From NCBI GenBank assembly GCA_023263995.1, contig JALQTQ010000001.1, positions 1-47,826 on the forward strand: 47,826 nt of DNA, read 5' to 3'. The notes beneath the pieces were generated by a model. That model had not been told where the DNA came from. It was given only the letters and a program-made list of their open reading frames with translations, and did no database searches. Positions within the stretch are counted from its first letter, which is position 1; each line of letters begins with the position of its first letter. Positions 25,546 through 34,323 of the stretch are shown here, in pieces. A program made the position numbers and the translations under genes. Source of the stretch: Akkermansiaceae bacterium. GTDB lineage: Bacteria; Verrucomicrobiota; Verrucomicrobiia; Verrucomicrobiales; Akkermansiaceae.

Positions 25546-28500
25546 TCAACGCGGAAGATTCAAAATGGTCGTGTTCGATTTGACTTCCAACGTTTCGATC
25601 GAGCCATCGGGCCGGCGTATCTCTGCCGCAGTCTTTTCGGACGGCTTCGGAAAAACCAGAATGGGTGACGATTGGGCCAAGTAGCTCCCTCCGCCCGATA
25701 GTTCGCGGGTCAGACCGTTGAGGGTGACTCTTGTTCCAAGATCTGACGGGGAGAGAGGGACGACCAAGGTCTCGCCTTTGCTTTGATTCACATAGGTGAT
25801 GATTTGTCCGTCGTTGATGCCGAACACCAAGTCGGGGCGTCGGTCTCCATTGAAGTCCGTGATGGTTAGGCTCCGGGCATCCTCCGGGATCACGAGACCA
25901 CTCTCCGAAGCTGTCATCGGGAAGAGGTTCCCGTTCCCGTCGTTTTCCAAGACGAGGCCTAGGCCGCCGTCCATTCTTCCGGTCTCCCGCTGAGGGTGGT
26001 AAAAGTTTTGCGCGAGCACCCCGTCGAGGTCGCCATCGCCGTCGAAGTCCTGCAAGACCACGCCGAAGGCCGGGGCGGTCTGGGCAAATCGGGGCAGCGG
26101 TTTCCATGAAAAGCGGGCACCTCCTTCATTGAGGAGGACACCTGATTCGAGGGTGTTGGCGGAAAACTTGAGGGCATTCTCGAGGCGGGAGTCTTGATAC
26201 AACTCATCGAGGGCAGCGGTGGCAAAGTTATGGAAGGTTCCGACCTTCGCTTCCAGCGAGGGCATCGCACTCTTCGAGCAACTGAATCCCCGTCGCGGCA
26301 GAAGTTTACCCTCAGCGATCTTGGCCTCGATCAGGTGAGGCTTGCCGCTGCCGTCGACATCACCGAAATAAATCAGGGCGGGTTTTTTTTCCGACGCCTT
26401 GTATTTGGTGTTGAGGCCAAAGTTGGTGACAAGGTAGTCGAGGTCGCCATCGCCATCGAGGTCGCCGGCCGCAATGCCGTTCCACCACCCCGTTCTTGTG
26501 GTTAGTCCAGCAACTTCGCTATGGTCGGTGAGCTTTCCTTCTTCGTTTTTCAAAAACATGACCGGCCCCCATTCGGTGGTGATGAGCAGGTCGGGCCACC
26601 CGTCGTCATCGGCGTCAGAGAAAACAGCACCGGTGACCAAGCCAAGGTTGGGGAGGATCCTTGAGGTGAAAGTTCCTCCCTGGTTGAGCAGAAGTTGGCT
26701 GGGTGGTGCCTTGGGATATTGCCCCGGAATGAGTCGTCCGCCGACAAACAAATCGAGGTCTCCATCACGGTCGACATCGGCACAAGCCACCGGGCCGGAG
26801 CTGACCGGGAAGTCGGGAAGAGCTCCTGCGGGAGCGGCAATCAGATTCCCTTTGCCATCGTTGAGGTAGAGTCGATCGAGATAGGTCGGGTGACTGGGCG
26901 GAGCTTCCGTGCCACCGCTGGCGACGTAGAGATCAAGGTCGCCGTCCAGATCGGCATCGAAGAACAGGGCCCCCATGTCTTCGCTGTCTTTTGCTTCTTG
27001 AAGTACGACTTGTTTCTTAGGGATAAAGGATCCATCGTTCTCCCGGAGAAATATCTGACCGGCTTGCCCCCGGGCACCTCCGAGAAAGAAGTCATCGTCG
27101 CCATCCCCGTCGAGGTCCCCCCAAGCCATCCCGGGTCCGTTTTGGGAGAGTTTATTAGGTAGCAAGGGCTGGAGCTGGAAGTCATCGAAGGGAGTTTCTT
27201 GATGGACTGCTTCGGGCAAGTGATTGGAAGCGGCGAAGAGCGGGGTGGGAGATGGAGGGGTGGGCGGGGTGGGCTGGCCCACCGGTTCGGAGACGAGATA
27301 GCGTTGGTCAGCGGCCAAGTTTTCGAAGACTTGACGGACGTTTCCGGGCCAACGGATTTCGAGGCGGTCCACCCGATCGGAGTCTCCCAGTCCGAAGATC
27401 GCCGTGGGGTCGCTGGCCGAAAGCCAACCTCGGGCCGAGGTCACGCTGCGGGATTGCAACCCCTTACTGGTGGTCACCAGAATGGTTGCTCCCAGCCCAC
27501 GGCGATTGCTGGCCACTCCCCGGAGAGTCACCGCGATGCGATGTTTTCCGCTGGTGTGGTTGCGATAAATGCTCACCGGACCGTCGGCATTACTGACAAT
27601 AAGGTCGTTGTCACCATCACCATCGAGATCAGCGGTGGCGGCCCCAAAGCTGACCCCGTTTCTCTCCAAGCCCCAGTCTTGTCCGGCTGGCTCGAAGCGC
27701 AGATCTCCGAGATTGCGGAAGGCGAGATTGTTCTCTTTTCGCATCGGCTTTTCGAGCCAGAATTTCCGATACTCCGGCGAACCGGGAGTGAGATTCTTCT
27801 TGGCAAAATTGGAGAGGTCCGAGTTCATATTGTCCCGCATTATGCCGTTGGTCACAAAGAGATCGACGAGCCCGTCCTGATCGAAGTCCTCGATGCGAGG
27901 GGACCAAGTCCAGTCGGTGCTGGAAAGGCCTGCGAGAAAAGCCACCTCTTGAAAGCGCCCCCTTCCCGAGTTCAAAAAGAGGGAGTTTCGCATAAACTGG
28001 CGGGGTTCAGCCCAATCGAGAAACCATCCGCTGTCGTCCATGTTGCCCATCATGACCTTCTCCCGGTAGTGGGAAGTCGCGGACATGTCGGAGGCAAAGA
28101 GGTCGGGCAGTCCGTCATTGTTGAAATCGCCGACATCACTTCCCATCGAAAACCACGGGGTGTGTGGGGTGGCTTCTCGAATGACGTTTTCAAAGGTGCC
28201 ATCGCCCCGGTTGCGGTAAAGCATATCGGGGCCGGTGTAGTCGTTGGAGACGTAAAGGTCGGCATCGCCATCGCTATCGTAATCGAGCCAAGTGGCAGAG
28301 AGAGTGAAGTAGGCACCATCGATGCCGGAGGATTTTGACACGTCGACGAACTTGCCGTTGTCATTTCGGAACAGATGATCGAATTGGGCTGCTTCGGTGC
28401 GTCGTACCTTGTCGCCTGGGAGGTAGAGGAGTTCCCAGTATTCCCGGAGTTCGGGGAGAACCACGGGGACTTCCACCCCATCGCTTTCGCGGGGGACAAA

Positions 28501-29202
28501 CTTGACCTGAAATTTGGTTCCGGGCGGGGGGGCCACCGCAGTGGTGGCGAGGTAGCCGTCGAGGTCGCCGTCGTTATCGATATCGGCAAAGCTCATCATC
28601 ATACTACCGCCTTGATAATCGAGACCAAGCTCTTTGGCCTGATTGACAAAGGTTCCGTTGCCTTGGTTGAGGTAGAGCTTGTTGGGGCACTGATATCCGC
28701 AGGCGAAGAGATCGAGGTCGCCGTCGTTGTCGAGATCGACAAAGCTGGCTCCAGTCCCCCAAAAGTCCGGATCGGCCAGGCCCGCTGAGTCGGTCACGTC
28801 CTGAAATTTGAAGTCGCCAAGATTGCGGTAGAGCCGGTTGCCTCCCGACGGACTGGTGATGTAAAGGTCGGGAAGATGGTCACCATCATAGTCTCCAGTG
28901 CAGATTCCGCCGGCGGGATTGAGGAAGAGGAATTCCTTGAGGTGTTTTTCGGGGTCATCCCAGTGCATCCCGAAGTCCACCCCGCTCCTGGACGGGTCGA
29001 TGAGTTCGAAGAGTGGCAGGCCTTCCTCGCGGAAGACTCGTTCGGGCAGCGGGGTAGAAGTGAGGGTTCCTTCCAACACGAGAGGCGCGGGCGGGTCCGC
29101 TGGTGTGACCTCGCTCTTTCCTTGTGATGGAGTCTCATCGCAGGAAATCAGCAAAGCCGGTGCAGCGATCAGGGCTCTCAGGAATGGTCGACGGAATTTC
29201 AT
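25546..29202 (-). CDS. CRTAC1-type lipoprotein: FG-GAP/VCBS repeats with ASPIC/UnbV domain
   Basis: A 1218-aa protein. The N-terminus is a lipoprotein signal (MKFRRPFLRALIAAPALLIS then Cys21). More than ten FG-GAP/VCBS repeats are visible through motifs such as ICTGDYDGDHLPDLYI, FVDLDNDGDLDLF, WGDLDGDGDDDFFLGGARG and GDLDGDGDLDYLVTNFG; these Asp-rich loops bind calcium in integrin-like propellers. An ASPIC/UnbV domain sits near the middle (HRIAVTLRGVASNRRGLGA, DRLEIRWPGNVRQVFENL). This gives the order propeller, UnbV, propeller and a shorter final UnbV-like segment (LGTRVTLNGLTRELSGGG). The family is abundant in Bacteroidetes and Verrucomicrobia and is thought to be surface-exposed; no enzymatic role is established. 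It lies between two LamG genes on the same strand. Confidence 0.9.
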   Translation of the reverse strand: MKFRRPFLRALIAAPALLISCDETPSQGKSEVTPADPPAPLVLEGTLTSTPLPERVFREEGLPLFELIDPSRSGVDFGMHWDDPEKHLKEFLFLNPAGGICTGDYDGDHLPDLYITSPSGGNRLYRNLGDFKFQDVTDSAGLADPDFWGTGASFVDLDNDGDLDLFACGYQCPNKLYLNQGNGTFVNQAKELGLDYQGGSMMMSFADIDNDGDLDGYLATTAVAPPPGTKFQVKFVPRESDGVEVPVVLPELREYWELLYLPGDKVRRTEAAQFDHLFRNDNGKFVDVSKSSGIDGAYFTLSATWLDYDSDGDADLYVSNDYTGPDMLYRNRGDGTFENVIREATPHTPWFSMGSDVGDFNNDGLPDLFASDMSATSHYREKVMMGNMDDSGWFLDWAEPRQFMRNSLFLNSGRGRFQEVAFLAGLSSTDWTWSPRIEDFDQDGLVDLFVTNGIMRDNMNSDLSNFAKKNLTPGSPEYRKFWLEKPMRKENNLAFRNLGDLRFEPAGQDWGLERNGVSFGAATADLDGDGDNDLIVSNADGPVSIYRNHTSGKHRIAVTLRGVASNRRGLGATILVTTSKGLQSRSVTSARGWLSASDPTAIFGLGDSDRVDRLEIRWPGNVRQVFENLAADQRYLVSEPVGQPTPPTPPSPTPLFAASNHLPEAVHQETPFDDFQLQPLLPNKLSQNGPGMAWGDLDGDGDDDFFLGGARGQAGQIFLRENDGSFIPKKQVVLQEAKDSEDMGALFFDADLDGDLDLYVASGGTEAPPSHPTYLDRLYLNDGKGNLIAAPAGALPDFPVSSGPVACADVDRDGDLDLFVGGRLIPGQYPKAPPSQLLLNQGGTFTSRILPNLGLVTGAVFSDADDDGWPDLLITTEWGPVMFLKNEEGKLTDHSEVAGLTTRTGWWNGIAAGDLDGDGDLDYLVTNFGLNTKYKASEKKPALIYFGDVDGSGKPHLIEAKIAEGKLLPRRGFSCSKSAMPSLEAKVGTFHNFATAALDELYQDSRLENALKFSANTLESGVLLNEGGARFSWKPLPRFAQTAPAFGVVLQDFDGDGDLDGVLAQNFYHPQRETGRMDGGLGLVLENDGNGNLFPMTASESGLVIPEDARSLTITDFNGDRRPDLVFGINDGQIITYVNQSKGETLVVPLSPSDLGTRVTLNGLTRELSGGGSYLAQSSPILVFPKPSEKTAAEIRRPDGSIETLEVKSNTTILNLPR

Positions 29203-29254
29203 CGTAAGTTGCAGCTTGAAAAAGAGAGGAGATCAGGGCGAGTCACAAATGGCC

Positions 29255-29285
29255 AAAAAACCCGTCCCTGGTGAACGGGACGGGT
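29255..29285 (-). terminator. Rho-independent terminator after the 29317-30195 gene
   Basis: Minus-strand stem ACCCGTCCC/GGGACGGGT with an 8-base loop, followed by TTTTT. It separates this gene from the UnbV lipoprotein gene that starts at 29202. Confidence 0.85.
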
Positions 29286-29316
29286 GATGAGGCAACGTCG
29301 GTTCGACAGACCGCGC

Positions 29317-30195
29317 CTAGCGACGGCGAGCGCCCGCCAGCAAGAAAAGTCCAAGCAGCCCGAGCAAAATGCTTTTTGGTTCTGGAATCAGGGTATTTGG
29401 GCCGGCGGCGAGGCTGGCAGCCACCTCGCCACCACTCAAGGCGTGGTCATAAATCCGGAATTCATCAAAGGTCCCATCAAGGTTGGCATCGCCAAGCCAA
29501 GTGGAGCGACCAAGCCACATGTTCACGTCATTGAGATCGCCGAGATTGGAACTCACCGCGGCATCGGTCAGCTCCTGCACTCCATTGCGCCAGTAGTTGA
29601 TTTGGCTTGTGTCTTCACCGGTATCTTCCCATGAAATGGCAAAGTGGAACGGCGTGCCGAAGGTGTAAGGATTGGCATCATCGAAAGTTGTGATCCCTCC
29701 CCCGGCCGGGTCTTCATTCCGGACTTCGATACGTTGTGAGTTGTAGTCTCCTCCGATGGCGGCGCTGAGGAACAAGTAATCGAGGCCCGCCGTGCCGCCA
29801 CCGTTGGTGTTACCCGGTCCGGTGACTTCACCACCGGCTCCACCATGTTCGGTGCTGCCAAAGTCAAAAATGCGGGCCCAGTTTCCGGCATTGCCGCTGA
29901 CCGTGACCCAACCCTCGATGGTGACGGCAGTGTGGGTGGAAATGAGATTGTTGGGGAGGTCACCATAAGCTTGGGTGTCCGAGCCCCCGCCCGGAAGATC
30001 AAGACCGGTCCCGGTAAAGTTGGCTCCGGCACCGCGGACAACTCCATCCGCCCCGCCCACCGAATCGGTGAAAGCAGACCCGTCAGGCGCTCCCCCAGCG
30101 GCGTTGTCAAAGCTGTAACGGTGAATCAGGGCACCAGGCGCGAGCATTGATCCGCCCCCAAAGAAGAAGAAAGTTCGAATAAGAATTGTGTTCAT
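29317..30195 (-). CDS. secreted LamG-domain protein with PEP-CTERM tail
   Basis: About 292 aa from ATG 30195 (MNTILIRTFFFFGGGSMLAP, signal peptide). One LamG domain fills the protein: HRYSFDNAAGG, FTDSVGGADGVVRGAGANFT, HTAVTIEGWVTV, GTFDEFRIYDHALSGGE. The end is a textbook PEP-CTERM signal: LIPEPKS, a hydrophobic helix (ILLGLLGLFLLAGA) and RRR at the very C-terminus. The LamG region is very close to the first LamG domain of the 22939-25389 protein (shared GTGLDLPGG, TQAYGDLPN, STHTAVTIEGW), so the two are paralogues that flank the UnbV gene. The role is probably carbohydrate binding at the surface. Confidence 0.9.
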   Translation of the reverse strand: MNTILIRTFFFFGGGSMLAPGALIHRYSFDNAAGGAPDGSAFTDSVGGADGVVRGAGANFTGTGLDLPGGGSDTQAYGDLPNNLISTHTAVTIEGWVTVSGNAGNWARIFDFGSTEHGGAGGEVTGPGNTNGGGTAGLDYLFLSAAIGGDYNSQRIEVRNEDPAGGGITTFDDANPYTFGTPFHFAISWEDTGEDTSQINYWRNGVQELTDAAVSSNLGDLNDVNMWLGRSTWLGDANLDGTFDEFRIYDHALSGGEVAASLAAGPNTLIPEPKSILLGLLGLFLLAGARRR

Positions 30196-30216
30196 TGTGT
30201 GTCTGTAAGGGTCCAA

Positions 30217-30550
30217 GTTGACACCCCGCAGGTTGTGAAGAGTTTGTCTGGAATTCTAGGAGAAAGGCGACAATCATGTGTATTTTTCCGCCATTTCCCC
30301 GTTACCAGATGGTGAAGCACCCTTTCAGGCACGAACCCGAATCGACTCCATTGTTGGGCTGGAGGCAGCGACTTCGGGCAGCGAAGGTGACCCCGACTCA
30401 CATCACGGCAACAGCTCCGCCATTTTTGTTGGCACCCCATCACCCCTGTTCCCGATTTCAGGAACCTCGCCGCTCAAAATAAATTGCCATCAAACGACAC
30501 CAGCCGACCATGACTTGACCAAGACCCATCTCTCGCACTTAACTTGCGGC
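30217..30550. other. intergenic region between divergent genes, no gene recognised
   Basis: The upstream frame of the metalloprotease gene stays open through part of this stretch but has no signal peptide or conserved sequence. It should contain promoters for both neighbours; none could be assigned with confidence. Confidence 0.45.
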
Positions 30551-31657
30551 ATGGGGAACCTGCGAACAATGAAAATGGTCATGGTATCCAGTGGCTGGGC
30601 GACCGGGCTCCTGGCCCCCAGTATTGCCACTGGCCTGACGATCGCGCTTGATGCCCCGGATGGCATCGATCCCCAAGCCCTCAGCGGCTTTCATTCAGCG
30701 GCATTCTACTGGTCCACGGTTCTCGCCGATGACGTGGAAGTCCGCCTGGCGGTAGACTTCACTTCGCTGCCCGCAGGAGTGCTGGGGAGCACGCGTGCCA
30801 CCTACGGCAGCTTCGAGGTTTCCGATGTCTTTTCCGCCCTGTCGAGTGACGTGACCTCCGATCATGACCTGATCGCAACGTCCCATTTCCCCTCGCTGAA
30901 CAATGAAACTTTTCTCTCCTTCATCACTCAGACTAACACCGAAGGTGGGAGCACCTCGACCAGCCTCGACAACGACACTTCCATCGTTGATCCGGTCACG
31001 GATGAAAACCTGAACTCTGCGGCCAACAACAACCGCTTCTTGGTGCTAACGACCGCGAATGCGAAGGCGATCGGGTGGCAGGCTCCCGATCCAACGGCGA
31101 GCGATGGCTCGATCACCTTCAGTTCCGGCTTTTCCTGGGACTTTGATCCGACTGATGGCATCGAAGACGGCCGTCAGGACTTTGTCGGCGTGGCGATTCA
31201 CGAAATCGGGCATGCTTTGGGCTTCGTCAGTGGCGTCGACGTTGTCGACCAAGCCATCGACTTATCGGTCGACCTCGATCCATACGCTGTCTTCTCGATT
31301 CTTGACATGTATCGCTACTCCTCAGACGGGACGCTCAACCTCGCTGCTGGAGTCGAGTCCTACTTCTCGCTCGACGGTGGCACGACCAGCCTCGCCACCT
31401 TCTCGACCGGCGTCTCGAATGGCGATGGCTGGCAGGCGAGCCACTGGAAAGACGACCAGAACTACGGCTTGATGGACCCGACCGCCAACCCGGCAGGGCA
31501 ATCCAACAGCATCTCGCAACTGGACCTCCTCGCTTTCGACGTCATCGGCTGGGACCTCCAGTTGTCGGCCATTCCCGAGCCGACCTCCACCCTCGCCATT
31601 GGCCTGCTTCTCGCTTCTTCCCTCGGTTTTCGCAGGCGGACTCCGACCAGCCGCTGA
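30551..31657 (+). CDS. NF038122-type metalloprotease with PEP-CTERM tail
   Basis: About 368 aa from ATG 30551; ATG 30569 (MKMVMVSSGWATGLLAPSIA) gives a cleaner signal peptide. The zinc site HEIGHALGF follows a segment VGVAIHEIGHALG typical of metzincin-like proteases. A third ligand region lies further on, near the end of the catalytic domain (QNYGLMDPTANPAG, LDLLAFDVIGWDL). The C-terminus is a PEP-CTERM signal: AIPEPTSTLAIGLLLASS, hydrophobic, then RRRTPTSR. The combination matches the PEP-CTERM-associated metalloproteases of Verrucomicrobia and Planctomycetes. It probably acts at the cell surface; the substrate is unknown. Confidence 0.88.
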   Translation: MGNLRTMKMVMVSSGWATGLLAPSIATGLTIALDAPDGIDPQALSGFHSAAFYWSTVLADDVEVRLAVDFTSLPAGVLGSTRATYGSFEVSDVFSALSSDVTSDHDLIATSHFPSLNNETFLSFITQTNTEGGSTSTSLDNDTSIVDPVTDENLNSAANNNRFLVLTTANAKAIGWQAPDPTASDGSITFSSGFSWDFDPTDGIEDGRQDFVGVAIHEIGHALGFVSGVDVVDQAIDLSVDLDPYAVFSILDMYRYSSDGTLNLAAGVESYFSLDGGTTSLATFSTGVSNGDGWQASHWKDDQNYGLMDPTANPAGQSNSISQLDLLAFDVIGWDLQLSAIPEPTSTLAIGLLLASSLGFRRRTPTSR

Positions 31658-31851
31658 ACCTCCTCACGGCCTCGTCAATCGCCTGCTCCTTCAACGCCAT
31701 TTCACCGATCAAAAGCGCGGCGCTTGGCAGGGAGCACCGGGGCAAAGCTCGCTGGAAATAGCAACCAGATTTGTTTCGATGGGACCATTTTCGGGGTGAC
31801 GATGGACCGACTGGTCCCAGCCCAATGACGGATTGATGGTAGGTTTCGGAT

Positions 31852-34323
31852 GTGTTACTCATCCTTGTCGTGGCTGCGAATCTACTTGTCCTGATCTGGC
31901 TCACCCTCCTTTCCTCCGGGTCGGCGGAAGAGTGGTGGTCGTTCCAGGGGCTCGAACGGCCGCCGCTTCCCGAGGGGCCGGAAGACCATCCGATCGACCG
32001 TTTTGTGCGGGCCAAATTGCGCAAGTTGGGAATGGAGGCGGCCGAGGAGGCGGACCGCCGGATTCTCGCCAGGCGGGTGGCCTTTGATTTATGGGGAGTG
32101 CCACTGGAGCCGACACGACTCGAGGCCTTCGTGAAGGACGATCGACCTGAGGCTTATCACGAGTTGGTTGATGAATTACTGGCCTCGCCAAGATATGGGG
32201 AACGGTGGGCCAGGCACTGGTTGGACGCGGTTCACTACGGTGAAACCCATGGCTATGACAAAGATCAGCCCCGGGAAAATGCCTGGAGATATCGGGATTA
32301 TGTCATTCGTTCCTTTAATCAGGACAAGCCTTACGAGCGATTTGTCAGGGAACAAATCGCGGGTGATATCCTTTGGCCGACGACCGAGGACGGACTGGTG
32401 GGGCCGGGCTTTCTGGCCGCGGGGCCATGGGATTTCATCGGACATGCGGAGGTTCCGGAATCAAAGATCGACGGCAAGGTCGCTCGCCACCTGGATCGGG
32501 ATGACATGGTGACGGCCACCCTGAATGTCTTTTGCTCGCTCACCGTCCAATGCGCGCAATGCCATGACCACCGGTCGGATCCGGTGACGATGAAAGATTA
32601 TTACTCCTTGCAAGCGGTCTTTGCGGCCCTCGATCGTGCCGATCGTGAGTATGATCCTGATCCCGAAAGGGGGCGGAAGCGAGTGGCCCTGCAAGCGAAA
32701 TTGAGTGAAGCCCAATCACGATTGCAACTGGCCGGAGGTGGAAAGACACGCCTTGGTTACCACAGCCTCGTTGCGGAAGAGGCCCGTGAGGAGAAGTGGG
32801 TTCAAGTGGACTTGGGTGAAATGCGGACGATTGAACGGGTGATTTTGGAAGGGGCGAAAGAATATGGATTTGACGACTTTGGGTTTCCCCACCGCTTTCG
32901 GATCGAAGGATCGGAAACGGAAAAGTTTGAAGACCCGGTCATCGTGTGGGCCGAAAACGCCGAAGATTTCCCCCGACCTGGAGCCAAACCGGTGGAGGTG
33001 GCCACCGGCGGAATCAGTGCTCGTTTCGTGCGGGTGGTTGCCACGAAGCTCTGGAATCGGCGACGTGCCGGAGAACCTTTGACCAATGATTGGATCTTTG
33101 CCTTGGGCGGACTCAAGGTGATTGCGTCGGGTGAGGTGGTTCCGCTCGCTGGGGTATCGTCCAAGGATACGATCGAAGCGATGCCGAGGTGGGGACGCGA
33201 AAATCTTCGCAAGCCACTCGGGGGAGCGACGGATGGGATCGAAGAGGAGATCGCCGAGCTCGAGGCAGAGCTTGGGAAGCTGCCTCCTGCCAGGGCTGCC
33301 TACGTCGCGATGGTGCATCACGGACAGGGCAATTTCGTGGGCCGCGGACATTTGGGAGGGAAGCCAAGAGAGGTGCGGATATTGGACCGGGGCGACGTGA
33401 CCAGACCTCTGGACGTGGTGAAACCGGGAACGGTTCCGGGCCTCGTGGACGGAAAGGGCGCTTTTGACTTGAAGGAAGATCATACCGAAGGAGACCGCCG
33501 GGTGGCCTTGGCAAACTGGATCGTGCATCGCGACCATGTCCTGACCTGGCGCAGCATTGTCAATCGGATCTGGCAGGGGCACTTTGGCACCGGCTTGGTG
33601 GATACGGTCAATGATTTCGGGCGTCTGGGTGGCACCCCCTCTCATCCTGAGCTTCTTGACTGGTTGGCCGTCGAGTTCCGGGATGGTGGTGGGTCGTTGA
33701 AAGACTTGCACCGATTGATTTTGACCAGCGCAACTTACAAGCAGTCGAGCCGGGGGGTAGAGGTCAACCGATCCCAAGATGCCGCGAATCGCCTTCTTTC
33801 GCGGCAAAACCGGAGACGTCTGGAAGCCGAGGCAATTCGCGACACGATGTTGGTCGCGGCCGGGAAGATGGATTGGAAGATGGGAGGTCCGTCGTTCAAG
33901 GACTTTGTGATCGAGAAGCCCCAGCATTCGCCGCACTACCTTTACGAAAAGGCCGATCCATACGATGAGCAGACTTACCGGCGAGCGATTTATCGCTTTC
34001 TGGTGAGGTCGCAACCCCACCCCCTGATGGAGGCCTTGGACTGCGCGGATCCTTCCTTGCTGGTCGAAAAGCGTGGAGAGACCACGACCGCCCTACAAGC
34101 GCTGGCCATGATGAACAGCTCATTCGTGATGGCGATGGCGGAACACTTCGGGAACAGAGTGGAGAACGAAGGCGACAGGGCTGGAGCTGCGATTCGCCTG
34201 GCTCTGAGCCGAGAAGCCACCGACGAAGAGCGCGACAGCTTGAATGCCTACGCCAGTCGCCACGGGGCGGCCGCGATGTGCCGGATCATTTTCAACCTCA
34301 GCGAGTTCTCCTATGTCGATTGA
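31852..34323 (+). CDS. DUF1549/DUF1553 protein with inserted discoidin-like domain
   Basis: An 823-aa protein starting at GTG 31852, with a signal/anchor helix (MLLILVVAANLLVLIWLTLL). DUF1549 (about 35-260) is clear: PIDRFVRAKLRKLG, GERWARHWLDAVHYGETHG, YRDYVIRSFNQDKPYERFV and a CAQCHDHRSDPVTMKDYY segment with CxxCH. Between it and DUF1553 lies a beta-rich stretch (about 300-430) resembling an F5/8 type C (discoidin) domain: KWVQVDLGEMRTIERVILEG, HRFRIEGSETEKF and ISARFVRVVATKLW. DUF1553/PSD1 follows (NRIWQGHFGTGLVDTVNDFG, HPELLDWLAVEFRDGGGSL, RRLEAEAIRDTML). The PSCyt1 domain is missing. The gene overlaps the DUF1501 gene by 11 bases, so the two are translated together. Confidence 0.9.
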   Translation: MLLILVVAANLLVLIWLTLLSSGSAEEWWSFQGLERPPLPEGPEDHPIDRFVRAKLRKLGMEAAEEADRRILARRVAFDLWGVPLEPTRLEAFVKDDRPEAYHELVDELLASPRYGERWARHWLDAVHYGETHGYDKDQPRENAWRYRDYVIRSFNQDKPYERFVREQIAGDILWPTTEDGLVGPGFLAAGPWDFIGHAEVPESKIDGKVARHLDRDDMVTATLNVFCSLTVQCAQCHDHRSDPVTMKDYYSLQAVFAALDRADREYDPDPERGRKRVALQAKLSEAQSRLQLAGGGKTRLGYHSLVAEEAREEKWVQVDLGEMRTIERVILEGAKEYGFDDFGFPHRFRIEGSETEKFEDPVIVWAENAEDFPRPGAKPVEVATGGISARFVRVVATKLWNRRRAGEPLTNDWIFALGGLKVIASGEVVPLAGVSSKDTIEAMPRWGRENLRKPLGGATDGIEEEIAELEAELGKLPPARAAYVAMVHHGQGNFVGRGHLGGKPREVRILDRGDVTRPLDVVKPGTVPGLVDGKGAFDLKEDHTEGDRRVALANWIVHRDHVLTWRSIVNRIWQGHFGTGLVDTVNDFGRLGGTPSHPELLDWLAVEFRDGGGSLKDLHRLILTSATYKQSSRGVEVNRSQDAANRLLSRQNRRRLEAEAIRDTMLVAAGKMDWKMGGPSFKDFVIEKPQHSPHYLYEKADPYDEQTYRRAIYRFLVRSQPHPLMEALDCADPSLLVEKRGETTTALQALAMMNSSFVMAMAEHFGNRVENEGDRAGAAIRLALSREATDEERDSLNAYASRHGAAAMCRIIFNLSEFSYVD

